Assembly: GCF_014837105.1 (NCBI RefSeq)
Contig: NZ_JACSPO010000003.1
Span: 124,001 to 188,000, forward strand
Direction: 5' to 3'
Origin: Oceanitalea stevensii
GTDB taxonomy: Bacteria; Actinomycetota; Actinomycetes; Actinomycetales; Actinomycetaceae
DNA length: 64,000 nucleotides
This document shows positions 51,516 to 59,469 of this stretch, one piece after another. A program made the translations under genes and the position numbers. The notes below the pieces were generated by a model, which did no database searches, was not told the DNA's origin, and saw only the letters and a program-made list of their open reading frames with translations. The first letter of the stretch is position 1; each line of letters opens with the position of its first letter.

Positions 51516-52331
51516 GTGGATCGACCACCGCCCCCTGACGTGCTCGCCGCCTTCGGCGCGACCGCGTCGCCCGAGCCGCTGCCGGGTGGGCAGCACCGCG
51601 CGTGGCGGTCGGGCGACGTCGTGCTCAAGCCCCTGGACGTGCCGGAGGAGGAGCTGCGGTGGCGGGCGGCCGTGCTCGCCGAGCTCGACGGCGCTGCCGG
51701 CCTGCGCGTGGCACCGCCCGTGCCGTCCGCGGACGGCGGGCTCGTCGTCGGCGGCTGGACGGCGTGGCGTTACGAGCCGGGCGCACCCCCGCGCGCCGAC
51801 CAGTACGAGGACGTCATCGCCGCCGGCCGCGTCCTCCACGACCACCTGGCCCGCCACCCGCGGCCCGCGTTCCTCGACGGCCGCGACCACCCGTGGGCGG
51901 TGGCCGACCGAGTCGCCTGGGGCGAGCAGGACGTGGACGACGACGACGGTCGCCTGCCCCACGTCCGCACCCTCCTCGAGGCGCGACAGCCGGTGGCGCA
52001 GCAGGCCCAGCTCGTCCACGGGGACCTCACGGACAACGTCCACCTCCACCCGGAGCTGGCGCCGCTCGTGCTCGACCTCACCCCGTACTGGCGACCACCG
52101 TCGTACGCGACCGCGATCGTGGTGGCTGACGCCCTCGTCTTCCGCGGCGCGGGGCTCCACCTGCTCGAGCGGGTCCGCGCCGATGAGGACGAGGACTTCC
52201 CGCAGCTGCTCGTGCGGGCCCTGCTGTTCCGTGCGGTGGCCGACCACCTCCTCGCGCCCGACAAGGACGAGGAGTGGCCCGACTGGTTCGGGCCCGTGTC
52301 GCGCTACGTCGCGGACATCGTCCGGGGCTGA
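51516..52331 (+). CDS. TIGR02569 family protein (aminoglycoside phosphotransferase-like fold)
   Basis: A 271-residue actinobacterial protein with a degenerate kinase-like fold. Recognisable are PLPGGQHRAWRSGDVVLKPL with the ATP-site Lys, WTAWRYEPGAPPRADQYEDV, the catalytic-loop-like VHGDLTDNVHL and the DFG-like LDLTPYWRP. Members are annotated only as conserved; the substrate is unknown. The 3' end overlaps the convergent GNAT gene by 28 bp. Confidence 0.85.
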   Translation: MDRPPPPDVLAAFGATASPEPLPGGQHRAWRSGDVVLKPLDVPEEELRWRAAVLAELDGAAGLRVAPPVPSADGGLVVGGWTAWRYEPGAPPRADQYEDVIAAGRVLHDHLARHPRPAFLDGRDHPWAVADRVAWGEQDVDDDDGRLPHVRTLLEARQPVAQQAQLVHGDLTDNVHLHPELAPLVLDLTPYWRPPSYATAIVVADALVFRGAGLHLLERVRADEDEDFPQLLVRALLFRAVADHLLAPDKDEEWPDWFGPVSRYVADIVRG

Positions 52332-52858
52332 CTCGGCACCGGCGCTGTCAGGGCGAGGCGGCGGCCCTCCGGCACCGGGTCGGAGCGCAGCCGGCCGTAG
52401 ATGAGGACGTCGACCCGCTCGCCGTCGACGAGGAACTTCGCCCGCTCCCGTCCCTCGAGGACGAAGCCGGCCGCTGCGGCCACCCGGCCGGAGGCGGGGT
52501 TGTTCACCCGGTGTCCCAGCTCGAGCCGTTCGCAGCCCCCGGGACCCAGCGCCCAGTCCGCGACCGTCGCCGCGGCCGCGGCGGTCCAGCCACGCCCACG
52601 CCAACCGGCGTGCATCCAGTACCAGAACCACCCGTTGTGGTTCGCCTCGTCCAGCATGATGCCGACGGCCCCCACGAGCCGGTCGTCCGCCACGACGGCG
52701 AACACGGGCTGTGTGGCATGGCGCGCGACGTACGCCTCCGCGCCCGCGAGGGTCGTGACGTCCCCCTGCCGGGCCATGTCCACGCTCGAGGTGAAGGCGT
52801 CGAGGACGGCGGGGGCATCGGTCTGTCGCAGAGGGCGCAGGAGCGGAGGAGGTGCCAC
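52304..52858 (-). CDS. GNAT family N-acetyltransferase (RimJ/RimL type)
   Basis: An acetyl-CoA-dependent acetyltransferase of 184 residues. Motifs are LLRPLRQTDAPAVLDAF at the start, VGAVGIMLDEANHNGWFWYW, the acetyl-CoA loop GWRGRGWTAAAA, and HRVNNPASGRVAAAAGFVLEG. The GTG at 52858 is 10 nt after the upstream membrane-protein gene, so they may share a transcript. The C-terminal tail after RLRSD is Pro-rich and overlaps the TIGR02569 gene. Confidence 0.85.
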   Translation of the reverse strand: MAPPPLLRPLRQTDAPAVLDAFTSSVDMARQGDVTTLAGAEAYVARHATQPVFAVVADDRLVGAVGIMLDEANHNGWFWYWMHAGWRGRGWTAAAAATVADWALGPGGCERLELGHRVNNPASGRVAAAAGFVLEGRERAKFLVDGERVDVLIYGRLRSDPVPEGRRLALTAPVPSQPRTMSAT

Positions 52859-52868
52859 GAGCGGAAGG

Positions 52869-53570
52869 CTACGGCGTGTCGGGGAACAGCTCCCCGTAGA
52901 GGGGCACCAGCTGCGGCAGCGTGTTCCCCAGCATGAGGGCGAGGAGGAAGGCCCAGCCGCCGGTGAGCCTGCGCGTGGCCGGCAGGGCGCCGCTCCTCCA
53001 CAGCGGGACCGGCTCGACGAGCACGAACACCAGCGCGGCGGGCGGCACGGACCAGAGCAGCCAGAACCACGCCCACCGCGTGGCGAGGCGTGGCGCCCTC
53101 CCGCCGACGAGGAGGAAGAGGGCCACGAGGGCCCCGATCCCGTGGAGGTTCCACGTGGTCCCGCCGATCGGGTTGTAGCCCATGACCTCGACCCGGGCTC
53201 CCGAGCTCTCGGCGGCGCGGATGATCTCGGCACCCTCGTCCACGCGCGGGCCCGTCTCCGTGGAGTAGTCGTAGTAGGCGTAGCCCGGCCGGCCCTCGCC
53301 CTCCCACCTCACCGGGTAGCTGCCGCTGCCGATGCCGGCGGTCTCGGGCCGTTCGACCGTCACCTGGGTGACCTCTCCGGCGTCGAGTGCAGCGAGGAGG
53401 TCGTCGACCGTCCGGTGTGCGGGTGTCTGGTAGAGAGCGACCCATCCCACGACGATCGAGATGGCCGCGGCGACCCGGACGACGAGCACCCACGTGCGCT
53501 GCTGGGCGGTGCCGAGAGCCTCGACGCCGGTCCATGCCGGGTCCGTCAGCTCCGCCTCGCGCCGCCCCAT
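52869..53570 (-). CDS. Hypothetical membrane protein
   Basis: A 233-residue protein I do not recognise. One helix near the N-terminus (VAAAISIVVGWVALY) is followed by an extracytoplasmic domain of about 80 residues, then about three C-terminal helices (LHGIGALVALFLLVGG, WFWLLWSVPPAALVFVLV, WAFLLALMLGN). The region AALDAGEVTQVTVERPE and the Tyr-rich YAYYDYSTETG are distinctive. It lies in a minus-strand group with the GNAT gene downstream. Confidence 0.7.
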   Translation of the reverse strand: MGRREAELTDPAWTGVEALGTAQQRTWVLVVRVAAAISIVVGWVALYQTPAHRTVDDLLAALDAGEVTQVTVERPETAGIGSGSYPVRWEGEGRPGYAYYDYSTETGPRVDEGAEIIRAAESSGARVEVMGYNPIGGTTWNLHGIGALVALFLLVGGRAPRLATRWAWFWLLWSVPPAALVFVLVEPVPLWRSGALPATRRLTGGWAFLLALMLGNTLPQLVPLYGELFPDTP

Positions 53571-53614
53571 GCCGACACCCTAGCGGCCGGGCACGCCGGT
53601 CCGCCGGTGGCGGG

Positions 53615-53830
53615 TCAGTCCCGGCTCTCGTCGGGATCCGCGGGATCGTCGCCGCCCTTGGACCAGGCGTTCGCCGGGATCGCTCCGAAGGCGGCACCGA
53701 AGGCGACGCCCACGCCGATCAGCGCCCAGTTGTCCAGGAGCAGGGAGAGCACGACACCCACGGGCAGGCCGAGGGCGATGCCGATCGCCATCCGGTTGTC
53801 GGTCGCCTCGGGCTGGTCGTCGTCGTCCAT
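53615..53830 (-). CDS. Small membrane protein
   Basis: A 71-residue protein: an acidic N-terminus (MDDDDQPEATDN), two short glycine-rich hydrophobic segments (IGIALGLPVGVVLSLLL and GVGVAFGAAFGAI) and an acidic C-terminus. The pattern fits small actinobacterial two-helix membrane proteins of unknown role. The start ATG at 53830 has GGTACGGAC upstream but no strong Shine-Dalgarno. Confidence 0.65.
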   Translation of the reverse strand: MDDDDQPEATDNRMAIGIALGLPVGVVLSLLLDNWALIGVGVAFGAAFGAIPANAWSKGGDDPADPDESRD

Positions 53831-53942
53831 GTCCGTACCCTGCCACGGCGGGTCAGGCGAGGCTCACCGAGGACTCGAGCTAGCGCGCGGGTCTTGGAGA
53901 CGCTCAGCGTCCACCCGCCGGGGCCGCCGGTCTCCTCCACGT

Positions 53943-54614
53943 CTACGCGGTGCCCTGCCGGCGGACGATCTCGGCGATCCACACGGGGGCGTAGGGCGAG
54001 GTGCAGTTCGGGGGAGTGGGGTAGTCCTCGAGCACCCGCAGCCGCTCACCGATCGCCACGGCGCGCGCCCTGTGCTCGGCGTGCGTGATACCGATCTGCG
54101 CGAGGCACTCGTTCATCGCCCACTGCAGCCGGGCCGGTGCGTCCTTCATCTCGCGCTCGATGACGTCGAGGAGGCCCGGGAGGTCCAGCCCGTCGGGCTG
54201 CTTGGTCACGCGGTGGGTCGTCAGTGCCCAGCCCGCGCTCGCCACCACCGGGTCGGGGTCCTCGAGCCAGGCCCGGCGCAGGTCCTCGACGTGAGGGCTC
54301 TTGCGCACGACGTAGGACACCAGCCAGTCGTGGACCTTGGGGCTGCGTGCCTCGCGGAGCATCGTGTCGAGCTCGTCCCGCCCGTAGGCCTTGGGCCGGC
54401 TCACGAGGACAGCGAGCAGCCGCGCGGCCGTGTCGTCCGTCCGCCACAGTGCCCGCGCCAGGTCCGGCTGGGTCTTGAGCCGCTTGGCGACGGCGCGCAG
54501 CTGGCCGAGGTTGACGCCGTGGTCGTCACCGCGCCGCGCGTTGGCCTCGCGCACCCGGGGGTCCTCGAGGGTCGCCAGCTCGGCCATCACGTCGTCCACG
54601 GTCACGTCGCTCAT
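53943..54614 (-). CDS. DNA alkylation repair protein, AlkD-like
   Basis: A 223-residue helical-repeat (HEAT-like) protein of the AlkD/DNA-alkylation-repair family, glycosylases that remove N3- or N7-alkylated purines. Stretches seen are NARRGDDHGVNLGQLRAVAK, ALWRTDDTAARLLAVLV, DWLVSYVVRK and AMNECLAQIGI. Family-level activity is not proven for this subgroup, which often lacks parts of the catalytic set. The ATG follows CAGGAGGCGC. It stands alone. Confidence 0.82.
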   Translation of the reverse strand: MSDVTVDDVMAELATLEDPRVREANARRGDDHGVNLGQLRAVAKRLKTQPDLARALWRTDDTAARLLAVLVSRPKAYGRDELDTMLREARSPKVHDWLVSYVVRKSPHVEDLRRAWLEDPDPVVASAGWALTTHRVTKQPDGLDLPGLLDVIEREMKDAPARLQWAMNECLAQIGITHAEHRARAVAIGERLRVLEDYPTPPNCTSPYAPVWIAEIVRRQGTA

Positions 54615-54675
54615 CTGCGCCTCCTGCTCGGGTGGCGCCAGCCTAAGCCGTCCGTCGCTCAGCAGGCCCTGACGG

Positions 54676-55065
54676 TCATGACGGTCCCGCGTCCGGCGCG
54701 CTGTCGTCCTCCAGGTAGACGAGACCGTTGCCGTCCGGGTCGGTGAAGGAGAACATGGGCGGCACGCCGTCCATCCGGACGAGCTCCTCGTTGTGGAGCG
54801 TCACCCCGGCCTCGCGGATCCTCGCGTGCGCCGCGGCGGCGTCGGGCGTGCCGAGCCGCACGGCCACGGGGATCTCGCTGTCGGGCGGCAGCAGGACGAG
54901 GGCGACCGTCGAGCCCGGCGGCACCACCTCGACGTACCTCGCCCCGGGCCAGACCTCGACGTCCGCGACCAGCTCGCAGCCGAGCACCTCGGTGTAGAAC
55001 CGCAGGGCAGCGTCCTGGTCGGCCACCGGGACCGACACGCTCAGCACTCTCGTCGTCATGCTCAT
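54676..55065 (-). CDS. VOC family protein (glyoxalase-like)
   Basis: A 129-residue protein of the glyoxalase/dioxygenase superfamily: VSVPVADQDAALRFYTEVLGCELV, YVEVVPPGSTVALVLLP, FSFTDPDGNGLVYLEDD. The C-terminal Glu of LVYLED is the metal-ligand position. It could start at ATG 55065 or ATG 55059. The ligand is unknown. Confidence 0.85.
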   Translation of the reverse strand: MSMTTRVLSVSVPVADQDAALRFYTEVLGCELVADVEVWPGARYVEVVPPGSTVALVLLPPDSEIPVAVRLGTPDAAAAHARIREAGVTLHNEELVRMDGVPPMFSFTDPDGNGLVYLEDDSAPDAGPS

Positions 55066-55108
55066 GCCCGATCAGACCGGGACCGAGCACGGAAGTGAGC
55101 GCGGGACC

Positions 55109-55750
55109 TCAGCCCATCGCGGAGGTGAACGCGGCGACGACGTCCGGCCGGCCCTGGACCTCCACCTCGGCGCGCTCACCACGGCCCATGAGGTACAGCG
55201 CGAGGTCCACCGGGTCGCCGACGACGGCCACCGAGTCGGCGCCGCGCTTCACCACGGCACGCGGACCGGATGTGCTCACGAGGACCACCCCCACCGGCGA
55301 CTTCCGCGCCGCCATCCGGCCCATGAGTGCCAGCTGCTTCCACACGGCGTCGCGCATCTCCTCCGGGAGCCGGCGGGGCGGACGCGGGGAGTCCCCGGCA
55401 CGGCGCAGGTCCTCGTGGTGGACGACGAACTCGATGAGGTTGGCGGCGTCCCCGAGGAAGCGGGTGGGGCGGAGGCCGTCGGTGCCGAGGAGCTCGTCGA
55501 CGAGCGCCGCGTAGCCGCCCGGCGTGCTCGCCGCGCGCGACACCTGCGACTGGCGCGGCTCCTCGCTGGGCGCCGGCTTCCTCGTCATGTCGAGGGCGAT
55601 GACCCAGGGCCGGGTCTCGCGCAGGACGAGGTGGGCGAGCAGGTCCTCACTGCGCCAGCCCTCGCACAGGGTCGGTGCGCCCGGCCCGACCTCCCGGAAG
55701 GTCGCGGCCAGCGCCTGGCGCTCCGCCTCGCTCCACCTGGCACGTGACAC
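55109..55750 (-). CDS. TIGR03085 family metal-binding protein
   Basis: A 213-residue actinobacterial member of the DinB/maleylpyruvate-isomerase-like fold. Landmarks are LCEGWRSEDLLAHLVLRE, FVVHHEDLRRA with the metal-binding His pair, and the sterol-carrier-like end VVGDPVDLALYLMGRGERAEVEV. The GTG at 55750 gives the family start SRARWSEAERQAL. It lies 66 nt after hisF on the same strand, a pairing common in Micrococcales. Function unknown; a thiol-dependent isomerase role is possible. Confidence 0.87.
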   Translation of the reverse strand: MSRARWSEAERQALAATFREVGPGAPTLCEGWRSEDLLAHLVLRETRPWVIALDMTRKPAPSEEPRQSQVSRAASTPGGYAALVDELLGTDGLRPTRFLGDAANLIEFVVHHEDLRRAGDSPRPPRRLPEEMRDAVWKQLALMGRMAARKSPVGVVLVSTSGPRAVVKRGADSVAVVGDPVDLALYLMGRGERAEVEVQGRPDVVAAFTSAMG

Positions 55751-55816
55751 GTGGGTACTCCGTCCGTTCGAGGGTGGCCTCCGAGGGCCGGGTCTCACGC
55801 TAGGTGCAGGGCGCGG

Positions 55817-56587
55817 TCAGCGCACCGCCACGCCCGCGTCGCGCATGGCGGCCTTGACGTCGTGCACCGTGAGCGTGCCGAAGTGGAACACCGAGGCGGC
55901 GAGCACCGCGTCGGCCCCCGCCTGCGCGGCCTCGGTGAAGTGCGCGGCGCTGCCGGCGCCGCCGGAGGCGATGAGCGGCACGTTCACCCGGCCGCGGACG
56001 GCCGTGAGCATCTCGATGTCGAAGCCGTCCTCGGTGCCGTCCGCGTCGATGGAGTTGAGGAGGATCTCCCCGGCGCCCCGCTCGGCGGCCTCGACGGCCC
56101 ACGCGACGGCGTCGATCCCGGTGCCGCGGCGCCCGCCGTGGGTGGTGACCTCGTAGCCCGACGGCGTGGTCGCGCCGTCGCGGCAGCGGCGCGCGTCCAC
56201 GGACAGGACGATGACCTGTCGCCCGAAGCGCTCGGCGACCTCGCTGAGCAGCTCGGGGCGGGCGACGGCGGCCGTGTTGATGCCCACCTTGTCCGCGCCG
56301 GCCCGGAGCAGACGGTCGACGTCCTCCACCGCGCGCACCCCGCCGCCCACGGTCAGCGGGACGAAGATCTCCTCGGCGGTGCGCGAGACGACGTCGAGAG
56401 TCGTCGCGCGGTCCTCGGTCGAGGCGGACACGTCGAGGAAGGTGATCTCGTCGGCGCCCTCGGCGTCGTAGCGGCGCGCCAGCTCGACGGGGTCACCCGC
56501 GTCCCGCAGGTTCTCGAACTTCACGCCCTTGACGACGCGTCCTGCGTCGACGTCCAGGCAGGGGATCACGCGCACGGCCACACTCAT
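55817..56587 (-). CDS. hisF: Imidazole glycerol phosphate synthase cyclase subunit
   Basis: Cyclase half of the HisFH complex, making IGP and AICAR from PRFAR and ammonia in histidine synthesis. It is a 256-residue TIM barrel with the catalytic Asp12 ([10 protein letters not shown]) and Asp131 (LSVDARR), the phosphate loops PLTVGGGV and PLIASGGAG, and [17 protein letters not shown] precedes the ATG. In related genomes it is usually close to hisI and trpE on the same strand; here it is inverted and 5.3 kb away. Confidence 0.96.
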   Translation of the reverse strand: MSVAVRVIPCLDVDAGRVVKGVKFENLRDAGDPVELARRYDAEGADEITFLDVSASTEDRATTLDVVSRTAEEIFVPLTVGGGVRAVEDVDRLLRAGADKVGINTAAVARPELLSEVAERFGRQVIVLSVDARRCRDGATTPSGYEVTTHGGRRGTGIDAVAWAVEAAERGAGEILLNSIDADGTEDGFDIEMLTAVRGRVNVPLIASGGAGSAAHFTEAAQAGADAVLAASVFHFGTLTVHDVKAAMRDAGVAVR

Positions 56588-56645
56588 CGTTCCTCCAGAA
56601 TCACGGCTGCGCAGAGCGTATCCGCCCGCGCCCGGCGCCGGCCGG

Positions 56646-56651
56646 TACCGT
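56646..56651 (+). promoter_or_regulatory. -10 box for P-loop kinase-like gene (leaderless)
   Basis: TACCGT ends 7 nt before the GTG at 56659, in the 71-bp divergent gap from hisF. Confidence 0.45.
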
Positions 56652-56658
56652 TCGCGGG

Positions 56659-57204
56659 GTGACCCCCCTCGAGTGCGTCCTCGCCCTGCTCCCGGCGAGC
56701 CCGACGCCCGAACGGCCCTTCGTCCTGGCCGTCGACGGCCGGTCCGGCTCGGGCAAGACCGGCCTCGCCGCCGCCGTCGCCGAGCGGGTGCCCGGCGCGC
56801 AGGTCCTCGCCCTCGAGGACGCCTACCGCGGCTGGCAGGGGCTGCGGGAGGGCGTGGAGGAGATCGCCACCGGCGTGCTCGCCGAGCTGCGCGCCGGACG
56901 CGCCGGCACCTACCGCCGCTACGACTGGGTGCGCGGGGAGCTGGGCGGGACGGTGCGGGTGGAGCCCACCGCCGTCGTCGTCCTCGAGGGGTGTGGCGCC
57001 GGCTCGCTGCCCTGCGCGCCCTACGTCGACGCGCTCGTGTGGCTCGATGCGCCCGAGCACGAGCGCCACCACCGCGCCATGGCCCGCGACGACGGCACCT
57101 GGCTGGACCAGTGGTCGACCTGGGCCGCCCAGGAGAGCGCGCTGCTCGCCGAGCGGGACGCGCGCGCAGCGGCCGACCTGGTCCTCGACACGTCGACGGA
57201 GTAG
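56659..57204 (+). CDS. P-loop (uridine-kinase-like) nucleotide-binding protein
   Basis: A 181-residue P-loop protein resembling small uridine/cytidine kinase-like proteins of actinobacteria. Walker A is [10 protein letters not shown] near the N-terminus, then [13 protein letters not shown] with the acidic substrate loop, VVLEGCGAG as the Walker B-like strand, and a lid region with [13 protein letters not shown] kinase reaction is inferred; the phosphate acceptor is unknown. The start is GTG. Confidence 0.82.
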   Translation: MTPLECVLALLPASPTPERPFVLAVDGRSGSGKTGLAAAVAERVPGAQVLALEDAYRGWQGLREGVEEIATGVLAELRAGRAGTYRRYDWVRGELGGTVRVEPTAVVVLEGCGAGSLPCAPYVDALVWLDAPEHERHHRAMARDDGTWLDQWSTWAAQESALLAERDARAAADLVLDTSTE

Positions 57205-57235
57205 CGGAACGGGCGCGCTCGGCCTCCCGCGTCGA

Positions 57236-57241
57236 TACCCT
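57236..57241 (+). promoter_or_regulatory. -10 box for SHOCT gene (leaderless)
   Basis: TACCCT ends 6 nt before the ATG at 57248. Confidence 0.45.
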
Positions 57242-57247
57242 GGCCCC

Positions 57248-57490
57248 ATGTCCACCGTCGGTGAGAACGCCCTCCTGCCCGCGACCTATGACGCGGTGTG
57301 GTCCCTCGTCCTCGTCGCGGTCCTCGTCGCCGTCACGCTCGTCGCCACCGCCGCGATGCGCGCACTGCGGCAGCGCACCGCCGGGGACACGGTGGCCCGG
57401 GTGCAGGCGCTGGCGGCGCTCCACGCGTCCGGAGCGATCAGCGACGAGGAGTACGAGAGTCGCCGCGAGCGGCTGCTCGACCAGCTCTGA
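57248..57490 (+). CDS. SHOCT-domain small membrane protein
   Basis: An 80-residue protein with one membrane helix ([20 protein letters not shown], 18-37) and a C-terminal SHOCT motif ([19 protein letters not shown], then ERLLDQL). SHOCT domains are short C-terminal modules of unclear function, often in oligomerising membrane proteins. It lies 90 nt before the ABC exporter pair. Confidence 0.8.
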   Translation: MSTVGENALLPATYDAVWSLVLVAVLVAVTLVATAAMRALRQRTAGDTVARVQALAALHASGAISDEEYESRRERLLDQL

Positions 57491-57579
57491 GCCCCAGAGG
57501 GTGCGCCGAGGGGCGCTGTGCGAGGATTGTCCGCGGCCTTCCTGGCCCGATCGCCGTGTGACCTGAGGAGCAGACCGCC

Positions 57580-59469
57580 GTGCCGGAGACCACCACCCGG
57601 ACGCGGCGCTTCGAGCCCGGCCCCGGACCGCGGCCCTACCGCCTGCCCGGCGGGACGCTGCGCCGCTCGCTCACCCTCATGGGCCGCGGCATGCGCGACT
57701 CCCCGCGCACCTCGACCCTCGCCGTCGCCAGCTCGGTGCTCTACGGGCTCGGCACCGTCGGGTCGGGCCTGCTGCTCGGCCAGGTGACCGACCGCGTCAT
57801 CACCCCCGCCCTCACCGGCGACGACGTGCCCACCTCCCACATCTGGCTCGCCGGCCTCGGGCTGCTCCTCGTCGGTCTCGTCACCGCCGCCGCGGTCGCC
57901 GGGCGGCGCGTGTGGGCCGGCGCCGCCGTCTACGAGATCCAGGCCGCGCACCGGCTGCGCGTCACCCGCCAGTACCTGCGGCTGCCGATGGCCTGGCACC
58001 GCCGCCACCCCGCCGGCCGACTCCTGTCCAACGCGAACGCCGACGCCGAGGCGGCCTCGGGCGTCTTCATGCCGCTGCCCTTCGCCATCGGTGTCGCCGT
58101 CATGCTCGTCGTCGCGGGCGGCGCGATGCTCGTCGCCGACCCGCTCATGGGCGTGATCGGCGTGTCCGTGCTGCCCGTCGTCGTCCTCGTCAACGCGGTC
58201 TTCCGGCGGCAGATGTCCCCGCGCGTGGCCGCCTCCCAGCGGCTGCGGGCCGAGGTCTCCGACGTCGCCCACGAGTCCTTCGAGGCCTCCCTGCTCGTCA
58301 AGTCCCTCGGTACCGAGGCGGTCGAGGAAGAGCGCTTCTCCGCGGTCACCAAGCGGCTGCAGGACGCGAACATCGAGATGGGCAAGGTCCGTGCGGTCTT
58401 CGACCCCATCATCGAGTTCCTGCCCTCGGTGGCCACCCTCGCCGTCGTGGCCGTCGGCGCCGGGCAGGTCTCCCGTGGCGCGGCCGACACCGGCGACCTC
58501 GTGATGATCGCCTACCTCCTCACGCTCATGACCTTCCCGGTGCGCGCCATCGGCTTCGTCCTCGCCGAGCTGCCCCGCTCGACCGTGGGCCACGACCGCC
58601 TCTCCTACGTCGTCGACGCGACGGGCTCGATGCCCGAGGGCGGCGGGCGGCTGGACGGGCAGGGCGGGCTCACGCTCGACGTCGAGGACGTCACCCTCGA
58701 GGTGCCCGCACGTCTCGTCCCGGGCGAGATGGGCGAGCAGGCCGGTCCCGACAGCGGCGGGACCGTCGCCCTGCTGCGCGACGTGAGCCTGCGGGTGCCC
58801 GCGGGCCGGACCGTCGCCGTCGTCGGCCCCACCGGCTCGGGCAAGTCCACGCTCACCACCCTCGTCGCCCGCCTCGTGGACCCCACCGCCGGGCGCGTGC
58901 TGCTCGACGGCGTCGACGTCCGCGAGCTCAGCCACGCCGAGCGCACCCGCCAGGTGGCCCTCGTCAGCCAGTCGACGTTCGTCTTCGACGACACCATCCG
59001 CGGCAACGTCGCCCTCGACGATGCCGGCGACGTCACCGACGAGGAGGTGTGGGCCGCGCTGCGCACCGCCCGCGCCGAGGGCTTCGTCCGCGCGCTGCCC
59101 GCCGGCCTCGACACGGTCGTGGGGGAGCGCGGCGCCACCCTCTCCGGCGGCCAGCGTCAGCGTCTCGCCATCGCGCGCGCCCTCGTGCGCCGCCCCCGCC
59201 TGCTCGTCCTGGACGACGCGACGAGCGCCGTCGACCCCGTCGTCGAGCAGGAGATCCTCGCCGGCCTCGGCGCCGGCAGCGGGGTGAGCGTCCTGCTCGT
59301 CGCCTACCGCACCGCGACGATCGCACTGGCCGACGAGGTGGTCCACCTCGAGCGCGGCCGGGTGGTCGACGTCGGCACCCACGAGGAGCTCATGGCCCGC
59401 GACCCCGGCTACGTCGAGCTCGCCTCGAGCTACGCCCGCCGCAGCGCCGAGCAGGAGGAGGCCCGATGA
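57580..59469 (+). CDS. ABC exporter subunit 1 (degenerate-site half)
   Basis: Half-transporter of 629 residues: six-helix membrane domain (about 40-340) then an ATPase domain. Walker A is GPTGSGKST (about 416-424), signature LSGGQRQR is canonical, but after Walker B the catalytic Glu is replaced by Asp ([11 protein letters not shown]). That is the mark of the degenerate subunit of heterodimeric exporters such as BmrCD or TM287/288. A linker insert follows the membrane domain ([16 protein letters not shown]). The GTG start follows GAGGAG; its stop overlaps the next gene by 4 bp. Confidence 0.92.
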   Translation: MPETTTRTRRFEPGPGPRPYRLPGGTLRRSLTLMGRGMRDSPRTSTLAVASSVLYGLGTVGSGLLLGQVTDRVITPALTGDDVPTSHIWLAGLGLLLVGLVTAAAVAGRRVWAGAAVYEIQAAHRLRVTRQYLRLPMAWHRRHPAGRLLSNANADAEAASGVFMPLPFAIGVAVMLVVAGGAMLVADPLMGVIGVSVLPVVVLVNAVFRRQMSPRVAASQRLRAEVSDVAHESFEASLLVKSLGTEAVEEERFSAVTKRLQDANIEMGKVRAVFDPIIEFLPSVATLAVVAVGAGQVSRGAADTGDLVMIAYLLTLMTFPVRAIGFVLAELPRSTVGHDRLSYVVDATGSMPEGGGRLDGQGGLTLDVEDVTLEVPARLVPGEMGEQAGPDSGGTVALLRDVSLRVPAGRTVAVVGPTGSGKSTLTTLVARLVDPTAGRVLLDGVDVRELSHAERTRQVALVSQSTFVFDDTIRGNVALDDAGDVTDEEVWAALRTARAEGFVRALPAGLDTVVGERGATLSGGQRQRLAIARALVRRPRLLVLDDATSAVDPVVEQEILAGLGAGSGVSVLLVAYRTATIALADEVVHLERGRVVDVGTHEELMARDPGYVELASSYARRSAEQEEAR

